Shown: positions 35,814 through 43,366, counted from the first letter of the stretch. The stretch is 64,000 bases of DNA from Cytobacillus oceanisediminis (GCF_022811925.1 NZ_CP065511.1:737501-801500); one strand, 5' to 3'. Notes: generated by a model from the sequence alone, not told the origin. Program-made: numbers and translations.

Positions 35814-35831
35814 AGTTAAATTTATTATGAT

Positions 35832-36179
35832 TTAGTATCCTAAGAAGCTGCTTTGGTTATCATCTTTGCAAATCAGCAGAATTTTGCCTTTATCAAGCGT
35901 TTTTTCATATGATTCTGCCTCAGCTTGAGATAGTCCAATTTCCTCCATTTTAGTACGGAGTTCATCTCCCTGGCTTTGGAACATGTTTTTGAAAGCTGTC
36001 CCCAGCCCAGTTTCATCCACGCCAATTTTTTTAGCTTCAGAGTGGTCGGCTACCGTATCTGTTATGCTATCATCATGTGCAAGAACGAACACTTCATTTT
36101 CTGCGACACCTCTGCCATGCAAAGAATTGGCCGCCTGAACAGCTTCATTAATTGTGCTAAACTCTTTTACTAATGCCAT
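35832..36179 (-). CDS. General stress protein, YflT domain
   Basis: A 115-aa soluble protein of the YflT (heat-induced stress) family: the start has the typical V--F-T--EAV-AAN-L-GRGV--NEVFVLAHD pattern, and the end has YEKTLDKGKILLICKD. YflT in B. subtilis is sigma-B controlled; here GTTTAT and GTGTAA 14 bases apart lie upstream on the - strand and could be a weak sigma-B site. ATG follows AAGGAGAGG. Its biochemical role is unknown. Confidence 0.8.
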   Translation of the reverse strand: MALVKEFSTINEAVQAANSLHGRGVAENEVFVLAHDDSITDTVADHSEAKKIGVDETGLGTAFKNMFQSQGDELRTKMEEIGLSQAEAESYEKTLDKGKILLICKDDNQSSFLGY

Positions 36180-36258
36180 TTAAACCTCTCCTTATCTATT
36201 TGAGATATAAGTTATTTACACTTTTTATATAGTGAATAAACATTAAGGAGGGTTCACA

Positions 36259-36279
36259 ATGAAATATTCCAGAATTTAG
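36259..36279 (+). CDS. Possible leader peptide (6 aa) before the GNAT gene
   Basis: ATG AAA TAT TCC AGA ATT TAG (MKYSRI) follows AAGGAGGG at good spacing. A short AAAGAGA/TCTCTTT hairpin lies between it and the GNAT start at 36340. It could be a leader peptide or a decayed gene start; sequence alone does not decide. Confidence 0.3.
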   Translation: MKYSRI

Positions 36280-36339
36280 AGGGGATTTTTCCAAAAGAGA
36301 AGAATACTCTCTTTATAAATTTTAATAGGGGAAAAGACG

Positions 36340-36858
36340 ATGGACATTAAAACAAAGAGATTAACCGTAAGAAAGTTCGAGTCAGAAGACTGGCAGGCAG
36401 TTTATGAGTACACATCAAATCCAGAAGTAATGAAATACATTCCAGGTGGTATTTTTACAGAAGAAGCTGCTAAAGAGTTTATCCGCATGAATACCGAAAA
36501 AGCAGAGCATTTTCCCGTTCTTTTAAAAAATGAAGAGGTACTGATTGGCCATGTCGCTTTTCATAAGTATTTTGGCGATCATACATATGAAATTGGCTGG
36601 GTGTTTAATCCGAAGTTTTATAATAAAGGCTACGCATCAGAAGCAGCATATGCAGTGTTGAAATATGGCTTTGAAGAACTTGGGCTTCACCGGATTATTG
36701 CAACCTGCCAGCCCGAGAATCCGCCTTCTTACCGGGTGATGGAGAAAATCGGCATGAGGCGGGAAGGCTTTTTCAAAAAGTGCATTCCTCATGGCGATGA
36801 GTGGTGGGATGAATATTATTATGCGATTTTGAAAGAAGAGTGGAACATAGATAACTAA
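36340..36858 (+). CDS. GNAT acetyltransferase, RimJ/RimL-like
   Basis: A 172-aa N-acetyltransferase of the group that acts on proteins or small amines: LTVRKFESEDWQAVYEYTSN at the start, the acceptor strand EIGWVFNPKFYNKGYASEA with the CoA-binding loop (N-KGYAS-A), and NPPSYRVMEKIGMRREG. The substrate is unknown. ATG follows AGGGGAAAAGACG. It is monocistronic, with a mini-ORF upstream. Confidence 0.85.
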   Translation: MDIKTKRLTVRKFESEDWQAVYEYTSNPEVMKYIPGGIFTEEAAKEFIRMNTEKAEHFPVLLKNEEVLIGHVAFHKYFGDHTYEIGWVFNPKFYNKGYASEAAYAVLKYGFEELGLHRIIATCQPENPPSYRVMEKIGMRREGFFKKCIPHGDEWWDEYYYAILKEEWNIDN

Positions 36859-36917
36859 ACAAGCAAGTATATCACCATCCTGTCTGGCTAAAAATAATAA
36901 AACAGGGGGTGATATAC

Positions 36918-37073
36918 ATGGCTAAAGATGTTCTTTGTGAAGTAAATAACTGCACTTATTGGGAACAGGGAAATAAGTGTGGTGCAGAAGCTATTTACGT
37001 TGTCAGCCATAAAGGCAAGCAGGCGTCCAATAGTAAAGAGACAGACTGTAAAACGTTTGAACCAGAAGTTTAA
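36918..37073 (+). CDS. DUF1540 small cysteine-rich protein (51 aa)
   Basis: ATG behind AGGGGGTGAT. Four cysteines (LCEVNNCTYWEQGNKCGA, then DCKTFEP) in the spacing C-x4-C-x8-C and a late C match DUF1540, small proteins thought to bind zinc and often linked to sporulation. Too short for many gene finders. A terminator follows. Confidence 0.8.
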   Translation: MAKDVLCEVNNCTYWEQGNKCGAEAIYVVSHKGKQASNSKETDCKTFEPEV

Positions 37074-37076
37074 GCT

Positions 37077-37105
37077 AAGGGGTAACCGATTTGGTTACCT
37101 TCTTT
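37077..37105 (+). terminator. Terminator of the DUF1540 gene
   Basis: Stem GGTAACC / GGTTACC with flanking AAGG / TTCTTT. Confidence 0.75.
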
Positions 37106-37147
37106 ATTTATTATTGATAATAATTATCAGTTTCATTCAAAAAATTT

Positions 37148-37417
37148 TCATCTTGCTGATTCTTTTGTTTTTCGAAGAGGCGTCAGTTTTTTCATGTTAT
37201 TAAAAATCTTATAGTGAGCAGTGCCTATTTTTTCTTCTACATAATCCAATGAATAATCACCTGATGGATCAGATAGTTCCCCAATTGCACGTGATAGGTC
37301 ATCAATCACTGTTCTGTATGAGTCATTCTTCTTATGGTCTTCCTTCGAATTCATTTCTACCATAATGTCGTGAGCAAGGCTTTGGATTCTCCGTAAACGA
37401 ATTTGCTTCGCTGGCAT
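37148..37417 (-). CDS. Hypothetical helical protein (89 aa)
   Basis: ATG 37417 lies behind a strong GGGGAGGATG. The protein is mostly helical and charged: basic at both ends (QIRLRRIQ; KKLTPLRKTK) with an acidic middle. It could bind nucleic acid, but no family is recognised. Confidence 0.65.
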   Translation of the reverse strand: MPAKQIRLRRIQSLAHDIMVEMNSKEDHKKNDSYRTVIDDLSRAIGELSDPSGDYSLDYVEEKIGTAHYKIFNNMKKLTPLRKTKESAR

Positions 37418-37575
37418 ATTATCGCATCCTCCCCTTTTTTACTGAATCAATATATTATATATGGCCTTTCCATAGAAAAAATAACTGAATTCCCATGTGC
37501 GCATTTATTGGAATATTATAGTATAATGAGTGGGTGTTTATTTTTCTGACAATTTAGTAAAAGGAGGCGTTCATT

Positions 37576-37632
37576 ATGCTAAATAAAACTTTAGTTATTA
37601 TGGATAAAAATAAGGGGAAAACGCCTAATTAA
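37576..37632 (+). CDS. Leader peptide (18 aa) of the BltD-like gene
   Basis: ATG behind AAAGGAGG encodes 18 residues starting MLNKTLVIMD and ending GKTPN. The last codons (GGG AAA ACG C) form the 5' arm of a hairpin whose other arm can instead pair with the ribosome site of the next gene. A role as regulatory leader peptide is inferred from this arrangement. Confidence 0.45.
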   Translation: MLNKTLVIMDKNKGKTPN

Positions 37633-37666
37633 AATCAGCGTTTCCCCAAAATGTGAAAAGGGGAAA
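37614..37666 (+). promoter_or_regulatory. Two mutually exclusive hairpins (translation attenuator candidate)
   Basis: Segment 1 GGGGAAAACGC (37614-37624) pairs with segment 2 GCGTTTCCCC (37638-37647). The TTTCCCC of segment 2 (37641-37647) can instead pair with GGGGAAA (37660-37666), the ribosome site of the acetyltransferase at 37672. Ribosome position on the 18-aa leader would decide which forms. Confidence 0.5.
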
Positions 37667-37671
37667 TTAAT

Positions 37672-38124
37672 ATGAATACTGCCAAAGTGAGAATTGAAGA
37701 AGTAACAGCAGACAATTGGTATGATTGCTGCCTGTTGGAGCTTTCAGAGGTACAAAAAGCCTATATGGAGCCGAATGCTGTTTCCATTACGCAATCTAAA
37801 TTTGAAACAGCGCTGAGACCGTATGTGATTTACTTGGAAGATAAAGCTGTCGGCTTCTTAATGTTTAATACATGTATAGAAGAATTGGATGCTTACTGGA
37901 TTTATCGAATTATGGTTGACAAGGCGCACCAAGGCAAGGGAATAGGCCAAAAAGCGATGGATCTGATGATTGCGGAGATGGCGAAACTGCCGAATGCGAA
38001 AAAAATTGCAGTAGGCTACCATCCTGAGAATCTTGGGGCACACAAGCTTTATGCAAGTTTGGGATTTGCAGATCATGGCCACCGTTTTGGGAAGGAAATG
38101 GCGGTTGTGAAAGATTTAGGCTAG
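37672..38124 (+). CDS. GNAT acetyltransferase, BltD/spermidine-acetyltransferase-like
   Basis: A 150-aa acetyltransferase. The core YRIMVDKAHQGKGIGQKAMDLM has the acetyl-CoA loop (Q-GKGIG-KA), and HPENLGAHKLYASLGF is the typical C-terminal part. The N-terminal half (EVTADNW-DCC-LE-SE-QKAYMEPNA) looks like BltD and other polyamine acetyltransferases, so spermidine/spermine is the best substrate guess. ATG lies six bases after GGGGAAA, which may be masked by the upstream hairpin. Confidence 0.82.
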   Translation: MNTAKVRIEEVTADNWYDCCLLELSEVQKAYMEPNAVSITQSKFETALRPYVIYLEDKAVGFLMFNTCIEELDAYWIYRIMVDKAHQGKGIGQKAMDLMIAEMAKLPNAKKIAVGYHPENLGAHKLYASLGFADHGHRFGKEMAVVKDLG

Positions 38125-38145
38125 TGGAACAGGTGGGGAGAAGCA

Positions 38146-38319
38146 ATGAAAATGGGAATGGCCCTGTTTATAGGAGGGCTGATTTTGTTTATGTCCGGCA
38201 TCTTTCTGTCTGCCTATTGGACAGTCACCGGCAGTTTCATGGGGATCTTCGGAGGCATGATGATGGGATGCTCTTCTTATTTCCTTGCGAAACTGGGCAG
38301 AGGGCAGGTTAAGCGATAA
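38146..38319 (+). CDS. Small two-helix membrane protein (57 aa)
   Basis: ATG follows GGTGGGGAGAAGC. Two hydrophobic segments (residues 4-22 and 28-47), both rich in Gly and Met (GSFMGIFGGMMMG), and a basic end GRGQVKR. It overlaps the next small gene by one base (TAATG), so the pair is coupled, and it follows the acetyltransferase by only 21 bases. Not recognised. Confidence 0.65.
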   Translation: MKMGMALFIGGLILFMSGIFLSAYWTVTGSFMGIFGGMMMGCSSYFLAKLGRGQVKR

Positions 38320-38480
38320 TGGAATTTATGATTTTTTTATTTGTATTCTTTATTTTTCTGGCAATCAGTTCAGTAATGAATGTTTTATTCAAGATGACCG
38401 AAAAGAAACACTGGGGCATGTCACTGCTGCTGAGCCTGGTGTTAACTGTCATTGCCATTGCTATTTTGGGGATTAAATAG
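38319..38480 (+). CDS. Small two-helix membrane protein (53 aa)
   Basis: ATG overlaps the previous stop codon. Two hydrophobic helices (residues 3-23 and 34-52) with the charged turn FKMTEKKHWG between. Probably made together with the 57-aa protein upstream and perhaps with the acetyltransferase. Function unknown. Confidence 0.6.
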   Translation: MEFMIFLFVFFIFLAISSVMNVLFKMTEKKHWGMSLLLSLVLTVIAIAILGIK

Positions 38481-38563
38481 AGATTGAAACCGGGTATTTT
38501 TGTGTATAAAAATGCTTGGAAAACACAAACTTTAGGTATCCTATTACGAAAAGGTGATGAAAA

Positions 38564-38704
38564 ATGGATAAAGAATATCAATTTGCAAATTTGTCCGACG
38601 GAGATCTGCAACAGGTGCATAATCTTGAGAAGCAGTTAAGCGAAGAAAAGGGAGAAGAAGTCATTCTCATTGCTTATCATGATCAGAAAGAGAACAATAA
38701 ATAA
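38564..38704 (+). CDS. Small acidic protein (46 aa)
   Basis: ATG follows AAAAGGTGATG. The product begins MDKEYQFANLSDGDLQQV, has an acidic helix (NLEKQLSEEKGEE) and ends VILIAYHDQKENNK. It is soluble. The length, ribosome site and codon pattern support a real gene, but no family is known to me. Confidence 0.6.
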   Translation: MDKEYQFANLSDGDLQQVHNLEKQLSEEKGEEVILIAYHDQKENNK

Positions 38705-38762
38705 AAAGATTAGAAATCCCCAGGCAGAGATTGTAAATTAAATCAAACTGTATATCCATAAT

Positions 38763-38798
38763 AAAACGCTTGGGAATTTATATCCCAAGCGTCTTTTT
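38763..38798. terminator. Terminator between convergent genes
   Basis: A 10-bp perfect stem ACGCTTGGGA / TCCCAAGCGT, with CTTTTT on + and AAA before it, so it may serve both strands. Confidence 0.85.
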
Positions 38799-38807
38799 CT
38801 GTATAAT

Positions 38808-39107
38808 TTATTTTTTATCTACAGACTGTGCATCATACACCTTCACCTGAGGAGGTGCAGCAAAATATTGAGGAGCCTTTGCTGTAAATGATGTAAAATG
38901 TTCAGTCTGATTGTGGAACTTCACAGCGTCCATACCCTTCCATAATTCCACCATCGTATAGGAACCCTCTTTTTCTGTATCTTTTAAAAGGTCATAAGAG
39001 ATATTGCCTTCTTCTGCTCTAGAGGCATCAATAAGCCGATGGATTTCAGCAAGAAAATCATTTTCTTTATCAGTTTGTACTTGGAAGCCAGCATGAATAA
39101 TGATCAT
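38808..39107 (-). CDS. Antibiotic-biosynthesis-monooxygenase (ABM) family protein
   Basis: A 99-aa ferredoxin-like dimeric alpha/beta-barrel protein of the YgiN type. Typical blocks are ASRAEEGNISYDLLKD, YTMVELWKGMDAVKFH and TEHFTSF. Such proteins oxidise quinols or take part in quinone turnover. It lies 21 bases after a nitroreductase and behind AAGGAG, making a marR-nitroreductase-ABM operon that suggests defence against quinones or nitroaromatics. Confidence 0.85.
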   Translation of the reverse strand: MIIIHAGFQVQTDKENDFLAEIHRLIDASRAEEGNISYDLLKDTEKEGSYTMVELWKGMDAVKFHNQTEHFTSFTAKAPQYFAAPPQVKVYDAQSVDKK

Positions 39108-39128
39108 GTTATATTTCTCCTTTATGAG

Positions 39129-39764
39129 TTATTTCCACTCCGTGATATCTTCAACAGGCAGGCGGACAGATTTATAGCCCTGATCAGCGGCTTTGCCGAT
39201 TGAGATAAGCATGACAGGGTAGTAGCGTTCCCTGTCCAGATGGAATGCTTCAGCGATGCGGTCTTTTTCATAGCCTCCAATTGGATTTGTATCATAGCCA
39301 TGGGCACGTGCTGCAAGCATTAGCTGCATGGATACGAGACCAGCATCGATCAGGTTCATATCTTTCTTTTGCTCGAATGTCATGTTTTCCACTAAACCTT
39401 TGATGGATGGCACCTGCTTGTCTCTTACATCAGCAGGCATGTATCCTTTTTCAACGGCTGTATCATAAATTTTTTCAATGAATGCTTCACTCTTCATATC
39501 AACAAAGACGGCAATGACAGCTGCTGAAGTCTCCACTTGCCTTTGATTGAATTTTGCGAGCGGTGCCAGTGTTTCTTTGCCTTCTTTTGAATCAATGACA
39601 ACAAAGCGCCATGGCTGCAGGTTAACGGATGAAGGAGCTAAAGACGCTTCTTCCAGGATTTCAGCCATTTCTTCTCTGCTGATTTTGACTGTTGGGTCAT
39701 AATTACGGATGGAACGGCGTCCTGTGATGATTTCCTTAAAGTCGTTGATAACTGTTTTATTCAT
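39129..39764 (-). CDS. Nitroreductase family protein
   Basis: A 211-aa FMN-dependent NAD(P)H reductase. The FMN-phosphate motif RRSIRNYD is near residue 13, followed by EASLAPSSVNLQPWRF and later GLVSMQLMLAARAHGYDT--IGGY. It would reduce nitro compounds or quinones. ATG 39764 follows AAAGGAGAG; the longer frame to 39803 adds residues with no ribosome site and overlaps marR. Resembles B. subtilis YdgI/YodC. Confidence 0.9.
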   Translation of the reverse strand: MNKTVINDFKEIITGRRSIRNYDPTVKISREEMAEILEEASLAPSSVNLQPWRFVVIDSKEGKETLAPLAKFNQRQVETSAAVIAVFVDMKSEAFIEKIYDTAVEKGYMPADVRDKQVPSIKGLVENMTFEQKKDMNLIDAGLVSMQLMLAARAHGYDTNPIGGYEKDRIAEAFHLDRERYYPVMLISIGKAADQGYKSVRLPVEDITEWK

Positions 39765-39799
39765 AATGAACTCTCCTTTATGCTTTTCTGGATGTGGAA

Positions 39800-40228
39800 T
39801 CACAATTTATCTACATTCTCTTGAATGCGTGTGAGCATATCTAATAGCGTGCTTCGCTCAAGTTCCGAAAAACCGTTCAGGATGCTGGAAATAAACCGGT
39901 GTTTTTCTTCACAGTAAGCAGCAATTTTTGTTTTTCCTTCTTCTGTCAGGCTGACATAGGTATAGCGATTATCTTCAGGACTTTTCCTGCGGATTACCAT
40001 GCGTTTTTCTTCAAGCTGCTTAAGGTGTCTTGTGACAGCAGCATGATCAATATTCACTTTTTTCTGAAGCTCCCGCTGCGTAATTTCTTCCGCTTCAAAA
40101 AGCTCCCGAAGAATCTCAAGCCGTGACTGGCTGATGCCTGTACAGCGTTCAAACTTCGGCATTGTCTGCTTACTGAGCTCAAACAGCCGGGCGGCAATTA
40201 TTTCTTCTTTCTTTGAACATTTGAACAC
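39800..40228 (-). CDS. MarR-family regulator
   Basis: A 142-aa winged-helix regulator with the helix-turn-helix QRELQKKVNIDHAAVTRHLKQLEEK and wing IRRKSPEDNRYTYVSLT. Cys4 near the N-terminus and Cys29 and Cys117 are possible redox sensors. GTG 40228 follows GGGGGATG. Tandem palindromes at 40251-40279, directly upstream, are its probable operators, so it would repress its own operon with the nitroreductase and ABM genes. Confidence 0.9.
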   Translation of the reverse strand: MFKCSKKEEIIAARLFELSKQTMPKFERCTGISQSRLEILRELFEAEEITQRELQKKVNIDHAAVTRHLKQLEEKRMVIRRKSPEDNRYTYVSLTEEGKTKIAAYCEEKHRFISSILNGFSELERSTLLDMLTRIQENVDKL

Positions 40229-40250
40229 AGCATCCCCCGCCTTTTAGATA

Positions 40251-40279
40251 ATTGATAGGTCAATGATTGATACGTCAAT
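40251..40279 (-). promoter_or_regulatory. Tandem MarR operator candidates
   Basis: ATTGA-TAGG-TCAAT (40251-40264) and ATTGA-TACG-TCAAT (40266-40279): two inverted repeats 15 bases apart, 23-51 bases before the marR start codon, overlapping a TTGACG -35-like element on the - strand. Confidence 0.7.
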
Positions 40280-40329
40280 TAATATACTCCAAAATATTTT
40301 AGAAGTCAAACTGGATGCTTAAGGCAGAG

Positions 40330-40367
40330 AAAATCCTGCTGAATAACTCATGAGTCAGCAGGGTTTT
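40330..40367. terminator. Terminator after yrrT
   Basis: A 13-bp stem AAAATCCTGCTGA / TCAGCAGGGTTTT (one G-U), loop ATAACTCATGAG. It suits the - strand yrrT gene and is palindromic enough for both directions. Confidence 0.8.
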
Positions 40368-40388
40368 CAGTAATTGAGCTTCGGTTTC

Positions 40389-41024
40389 CTAAAGTTTCTC
40401 TGCTTCTATAAGCCACACATATCGATTTAGCTGCTTAAACTCAACAGAGAATCCATTGGAATGAAACATTCTTTCTAATATGGGGATGGTTGTATAGTAT
40501 TCTGTTTCCAGGTCTTGCGCCAGGCTGAGGTAATGTTTTTTTTTAGCTTCGTGGATAAAAGTCTCTTTTTCGTCCTTGCTTCCAAAGACAGTATCGGCAA
40601 AAACAACTTTTCCGCCAGTTGAAAGGAGGGTGCTGTATTTAGAGATGGCATTGGCTTTTTCGCTGTCTTCTAAATGATGGAATGCGTAGGAGCTGACGAA
40701 GGCATCTATGGGGCCAATCAATTGAAAGTTTAAGAAATCACCATCTAATAATGTGAGATGAGGCATTTTTTTGCTTGCTATTTTCCGCATGGCAGCAGAA
40801 GGTTCCACTCCGACTACTGAACAGCCTTTCTCCAGGAGCTTTTGAGATAAGTTCCCCGTACCTGTACCAAATTCCACCACATTTCCATTAACAAGATCGG
40901 CAACTTCATTGAGAATTTGTTCATAATTCAAAAACACCTCTTGATATTCAAGGTCTTTACCCGTTACAGCCTGATCATAGGATTCTGCCCAATGGTCAAA
41001 CAAATCTACAAATTCACGGCCCAT
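40389..41024 (-). CDS. yrrT: SAM-dependent methyltransferase YrrT
   Basis: A 211-aa class I methyltransferase. The SAM motif VVEFGTGTGNLSQKLLEKG is near residue 49, followed by GVEPSAAMRKIA and the LDGDF motif. The start MGREFVDLFDHWAESYDQ is characteristic of YrrT, which in B. subtilis heads the yrrT-mtnN-mccA-mccB operon for recycling methionine to cysteine. Here it is divergent from mccAB and mtnN is absent from the window. ATG 41024 follows AAGGAGTG. Confidence 0.88.
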   Translation of the reverse strand: MGREFVDLFDHWAESYDQAVTGKDLEYQEVFLNYEQILNEVADLVNGNVVEFGTGTGNLSQKLLEKGCSVVGVEPSAAMRKIASKKMPHLTLLDGDFLNFQLIGPIDAFVSSYAFHHLEDSEKANAISKYSTLLSTGGKVVFADTVFGSKDEKETFIHEAKKKHYLSLAQDLETEYYTTIPILERMFHSNGFSVEFKQLNRYVWLIEAEKL

Positions 41025-41041
41025 TGAAAAATCACTCCTTA

Positions 41042-41093
41042 TAATTCTTATAATGCTTATTGGTATAGTATGAATAAATATCTCGCTTGGCAA
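41042..41093 (-). promoter_or_regulatory. yrrT promoter with shared box
   Basis: On the - strand TTGCCA (41088-41093), 17 bases, TACTAT (41065-41070). From the -10 onward (41042-41072) the sequence matches the mccA box at 41166-41196 in 25 of 31 positions, beginning with CATACTATAC and ending with GAATTA. Likely CymR site by gene context. Confidence 0.6.
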
Positions 41094-41144
41094 CTTTGGA
41101 ATTTTCCTTAAATCTCCGTCTCCAGATGATTTTTTAGCCGATAA

Positions 41145-41196
41145 TTGACAAAAAAAAATTTAAAACATACTATACAAGTAGGAATAATATGAATTA
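41145..41196 (+). promoter_or_regulatory. mccA promoter with shared box
   Basis: TTGACA (41145-41150), 17 bases, TACTAT (41168-41173), a strong sigma-A promoter. The box CATACTATAC...GAATTA at 41166-41196 is repeated on the opposite strand in the yrrT promoter. A repressor bound here would cover -10 and the start site. Confidence 0.65.
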
Positions 41197-41272
41197 AAGA
41201 TAACGCAATAAATTTCCAAAGAACGGAATGGAGAAGCGTAACCATTCTTTGTGAAAAACAGAGGTGCTGACG

Positions 41273-42199
41273 ATGAATTATCACAGCTGTGTGAAAGAAC
41301 TGATTGGGCATACCCCTCTTGTGAAAATCAAACACTATGCTATTCCGCAAGGAGTAAATGTTTTCGCAAAGCTTGAATATTTTAACCCGGGAGGCAGTGT
41401 AAAGGACCGGTTAGGACAGAAGCTGATTCAGACTGCGATTGGGGATGGGCTTCTCTCGGAAGATGGTGCTGTAATTGAACCGACTGCAGGGAATACAGGG
41501 ATCGGCTTAGCGCTGGCTGCAATTGGAACGAAGATCAAAGTCATCTGTGTCGTACCTCAAAAATTCAGCATTGAAAAGCAGGAACTAATGAAGGCGTTAG
41601 GGGCAGAAGTGATTAATACGCCAACTGAAGAAGGCATGGAAGGTGCTATTAAGAAGGCAGAGGAACTGCTGAAGAAGATTCCTAATTCCTATAGTCCTCA
41701 GCAATTCAGCAATGAGAATAACCCGCTAACGTATTATGAAACATTGGGACCTGAGGTTTTCGAAGAGTTAGATGGGAAGATTGATATTTTTGCAGCTGGA
41801 GCAGGGACTGGCGGTACGTTCATGGGCTGCGCCAGATATCTTAAAGAAAAGAATCCAAAGATAAAAACAGTTATCGTCGAACCTGAAGGCTCCATTTTAA
41901 ATGGCGGAAAGGCAGGGCCGCATCGAACCGAGGGAATCGGGATGGAGTTTTTGCCACCGTATATGGAAATAGGCTTATTTGACGCCATTCATACGATTTC
42001 AGATAAAGATGCATTCAAACGAGTGAAGGAGCTGGCATTGCTGCAAGGATACTTAGTTGGAAGTTCGTCGGGAGCTGCTTTCGAAGCAGTACTGAGAGAA
42101 GCTGAAAATGCTCCGCCTGGCACGAATATTCTCACCATTTTTCCTGACAGCAGTGAGCGGTATTTAAGTAAATCTATTTATGAGGAGGATGAACAATGA
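41273..42199 (+). CDS. mccA: Cystathionine beta-synthase, O-acetylserine dependent (MccA)
   Basis: A 308-aa PLP enzyme of the cysteine synthase fold. The PLP lysine is in GGSVKDRLG, the substrate loop is TAGNTGIGLA, and the phosphate loop is GAGTGGTFMG. In B. subtilis MccA joins homocysteine with O-acetylserine to make cystathionine. ATG 41273 lies behind AGAGGTG. The four-base overlap with mccB shows coupling. An ordinary cysteine synthase is excluded mainly by the partner gene. Confidence 0.9.
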   Translation: MNYHSCVKELIGHTPLVKIKHYAIPQGVNVFAKLEYFNPGGSVKDRLGQKLIQTAIGDGLLSEDGAVIEPTAGNTGIGLALAAIGTKIKVICVVPQKFSIEKQELMKALGAEVINTPTEEGMEGAIKKAEELLKKIPNSYSPQQFSNENNPLTYYETLGPEVFEELDGKIDIFAAGAGTGGTFMGCARYLKEKNPKIKTVIVEPEGSILNGGKAGPHRTEGIGMEFLPPYMEIGLFDAIHTISDKDAFKRVKELALLQGYLVGSSSGAAFEAVLREAENAPPGTNILTIFPDSSERYLSKSIYEEDEQ

Positions 42200-43323
42200 G
42201 AAAGAAAACACAAATGATTCACGGCGGCATCTCCAGAGATGAACATACAGGTGCTGTCTCCATACCTGTCCACCATGCCAGTACGTTTAAACAAGATGGT
42301 GTGGGAAATTTTGTTTATGAGTACGCAAGAACAGGGAATCCGACCAGGCATGCTCTTGAGGAATTAATAAAGGATCTGGAAGGCGGATACCGAGGCTTTG
42401 CTTTCGGTTCGGGCATGGCGGCTATCTCTTCTGTAATGCACTTATTTTCAACAGGAGATCATGTTATTTTCACAGATGATGTGTATGGCGGATCTTATCG
42501 CTTAGTGACAAAGGTCTTATCTAAATATAATGTAGATGTAACCTTTGTGGATACAAGTGATTCGGCTGCTGTAGAGGCGGCGATAAAGGAAAATACAAAG
42601 GCTATCTATGTTGAGACGCCAACGAATCCATTGCTGAAGATTACAGACTTGGCCGGAATCTCCAAACTGGCCAAATCCAAGAATCTGCTTATGATTGTGG
42701 ATAATACCTTCAGTACCCCTTACTGGCAAAATCCGATTGAATTGGGTGCAGATATAGTCCTGCATAGTGCCACCAAATATATAGGCGGACATAGTGATGT
42801 TGTTGCCGGGCTGGTTGTGGTGAATTCCGAACAGCTCGCAGCAGATATGCATTTCATCCAAAATTCAATCGGTGCTGTTCTCGGACCGCAGGATAGCTGG
42901 CTATTAATCAGGGGAATTCGGACACTGGCCATTCGGATGGAGGAAATTGAAGAAAATGCGAAAAGGGTGGCACATTTTCTTTCCGATCATCCGCAGGTTT
43001 CAAAGGTTTATTATCCAGGATTTAAAGATCATAAAGGGTATGACATTCACTCGAAGCAGGCACGGGGCTTTGGCGGAATGATTTCCTTTGATGCCGGAAC
43101 CGGTGAAAAGGCAGAAGAGGTGCTGAAAAAAGTAAAATATTTTACACTGGCAGAAAGTTTGGGAGCAGTTGAAAGCCTGATTTCCCTTCCAGCCAAAATG
43201 ACGCATGCATCGATTCCGAGAGAACGTCGTTTGGAATTAGGAATTAAAGATGGCCTAATTCGCATTTCGGTTGGCCTGGAAGATGCTGAAGATTTAATTG
43301 AGGATTTGCAGTCAGCATTATAG
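42196..43323 (+). CDS. mccB: Cystathionine gamma-lyase / homocysteine gamma-lyase (MccB)
   Basis: A 375-aa PLP enzyme of the Cys/Met metabolism family. Motifs are YARTGNPTRHALE near residue 46, FGSGMAA, VDNTFSTPYWQNP and the PLP lysine in SATKYIGGHSDV. It splits cystathionine to cysteine, completing reverse transsulfuration with MccA. ATG lies behind AGGAGGATG. A terminator follows. Confidence 0.92.
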   Translation: MRKKTQMIHGGISRDEHTGAVSIPVHHASTFKQDGVGNFVYEYARTGNPTRHALEELIKDLEGGYRGFAFGSGMAAISSVMHLFSTGDHVIFTDDVYGGSYRLVTKVLSKYNVDVTFVDTSDSAAVEAAIKENTKAIYVETPTNPLLKITDLAGISKLAKSKNLLMIVDNTFSTPYWQNPIELGADIVLHSATKYIGGHSDVVAGLVVVNSEQLAADMHFIQNSIGAVLGPQDSWLLIRGIRTLAIRMEEIEENAKRVAHFLSDHPQVSKVYYPGFKDHKGYDIHSKQARGFGGMISFDAGTGEKAEEVLKKVKYFTLAESLGAVESLISLPAKMTHASIPRERRLELGIKDGLIRISVGLEDAEDLIEDLQSAL

Positions 43324-43328
43324 GAAAA

Positions 43329-43366
43329 AGCCCCAGTTAGTTTTCATTCTAAATGGGGCATTTTTT
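43329..43366 (+). terminator. Terminator of mccAB
   Basis: Stem GCCCCA-TTAG / CTAA-TGGGGC with one mismatch, loop TTTTCATT, then eight T. Confidence 0.85.

Noticed and set aside
38483..38520. TGAAAC at 38486 as a sixth sigma-W site
   Set aside because: There is no CGTA at 16 or 17 bases; the spacing ends in TAAA.
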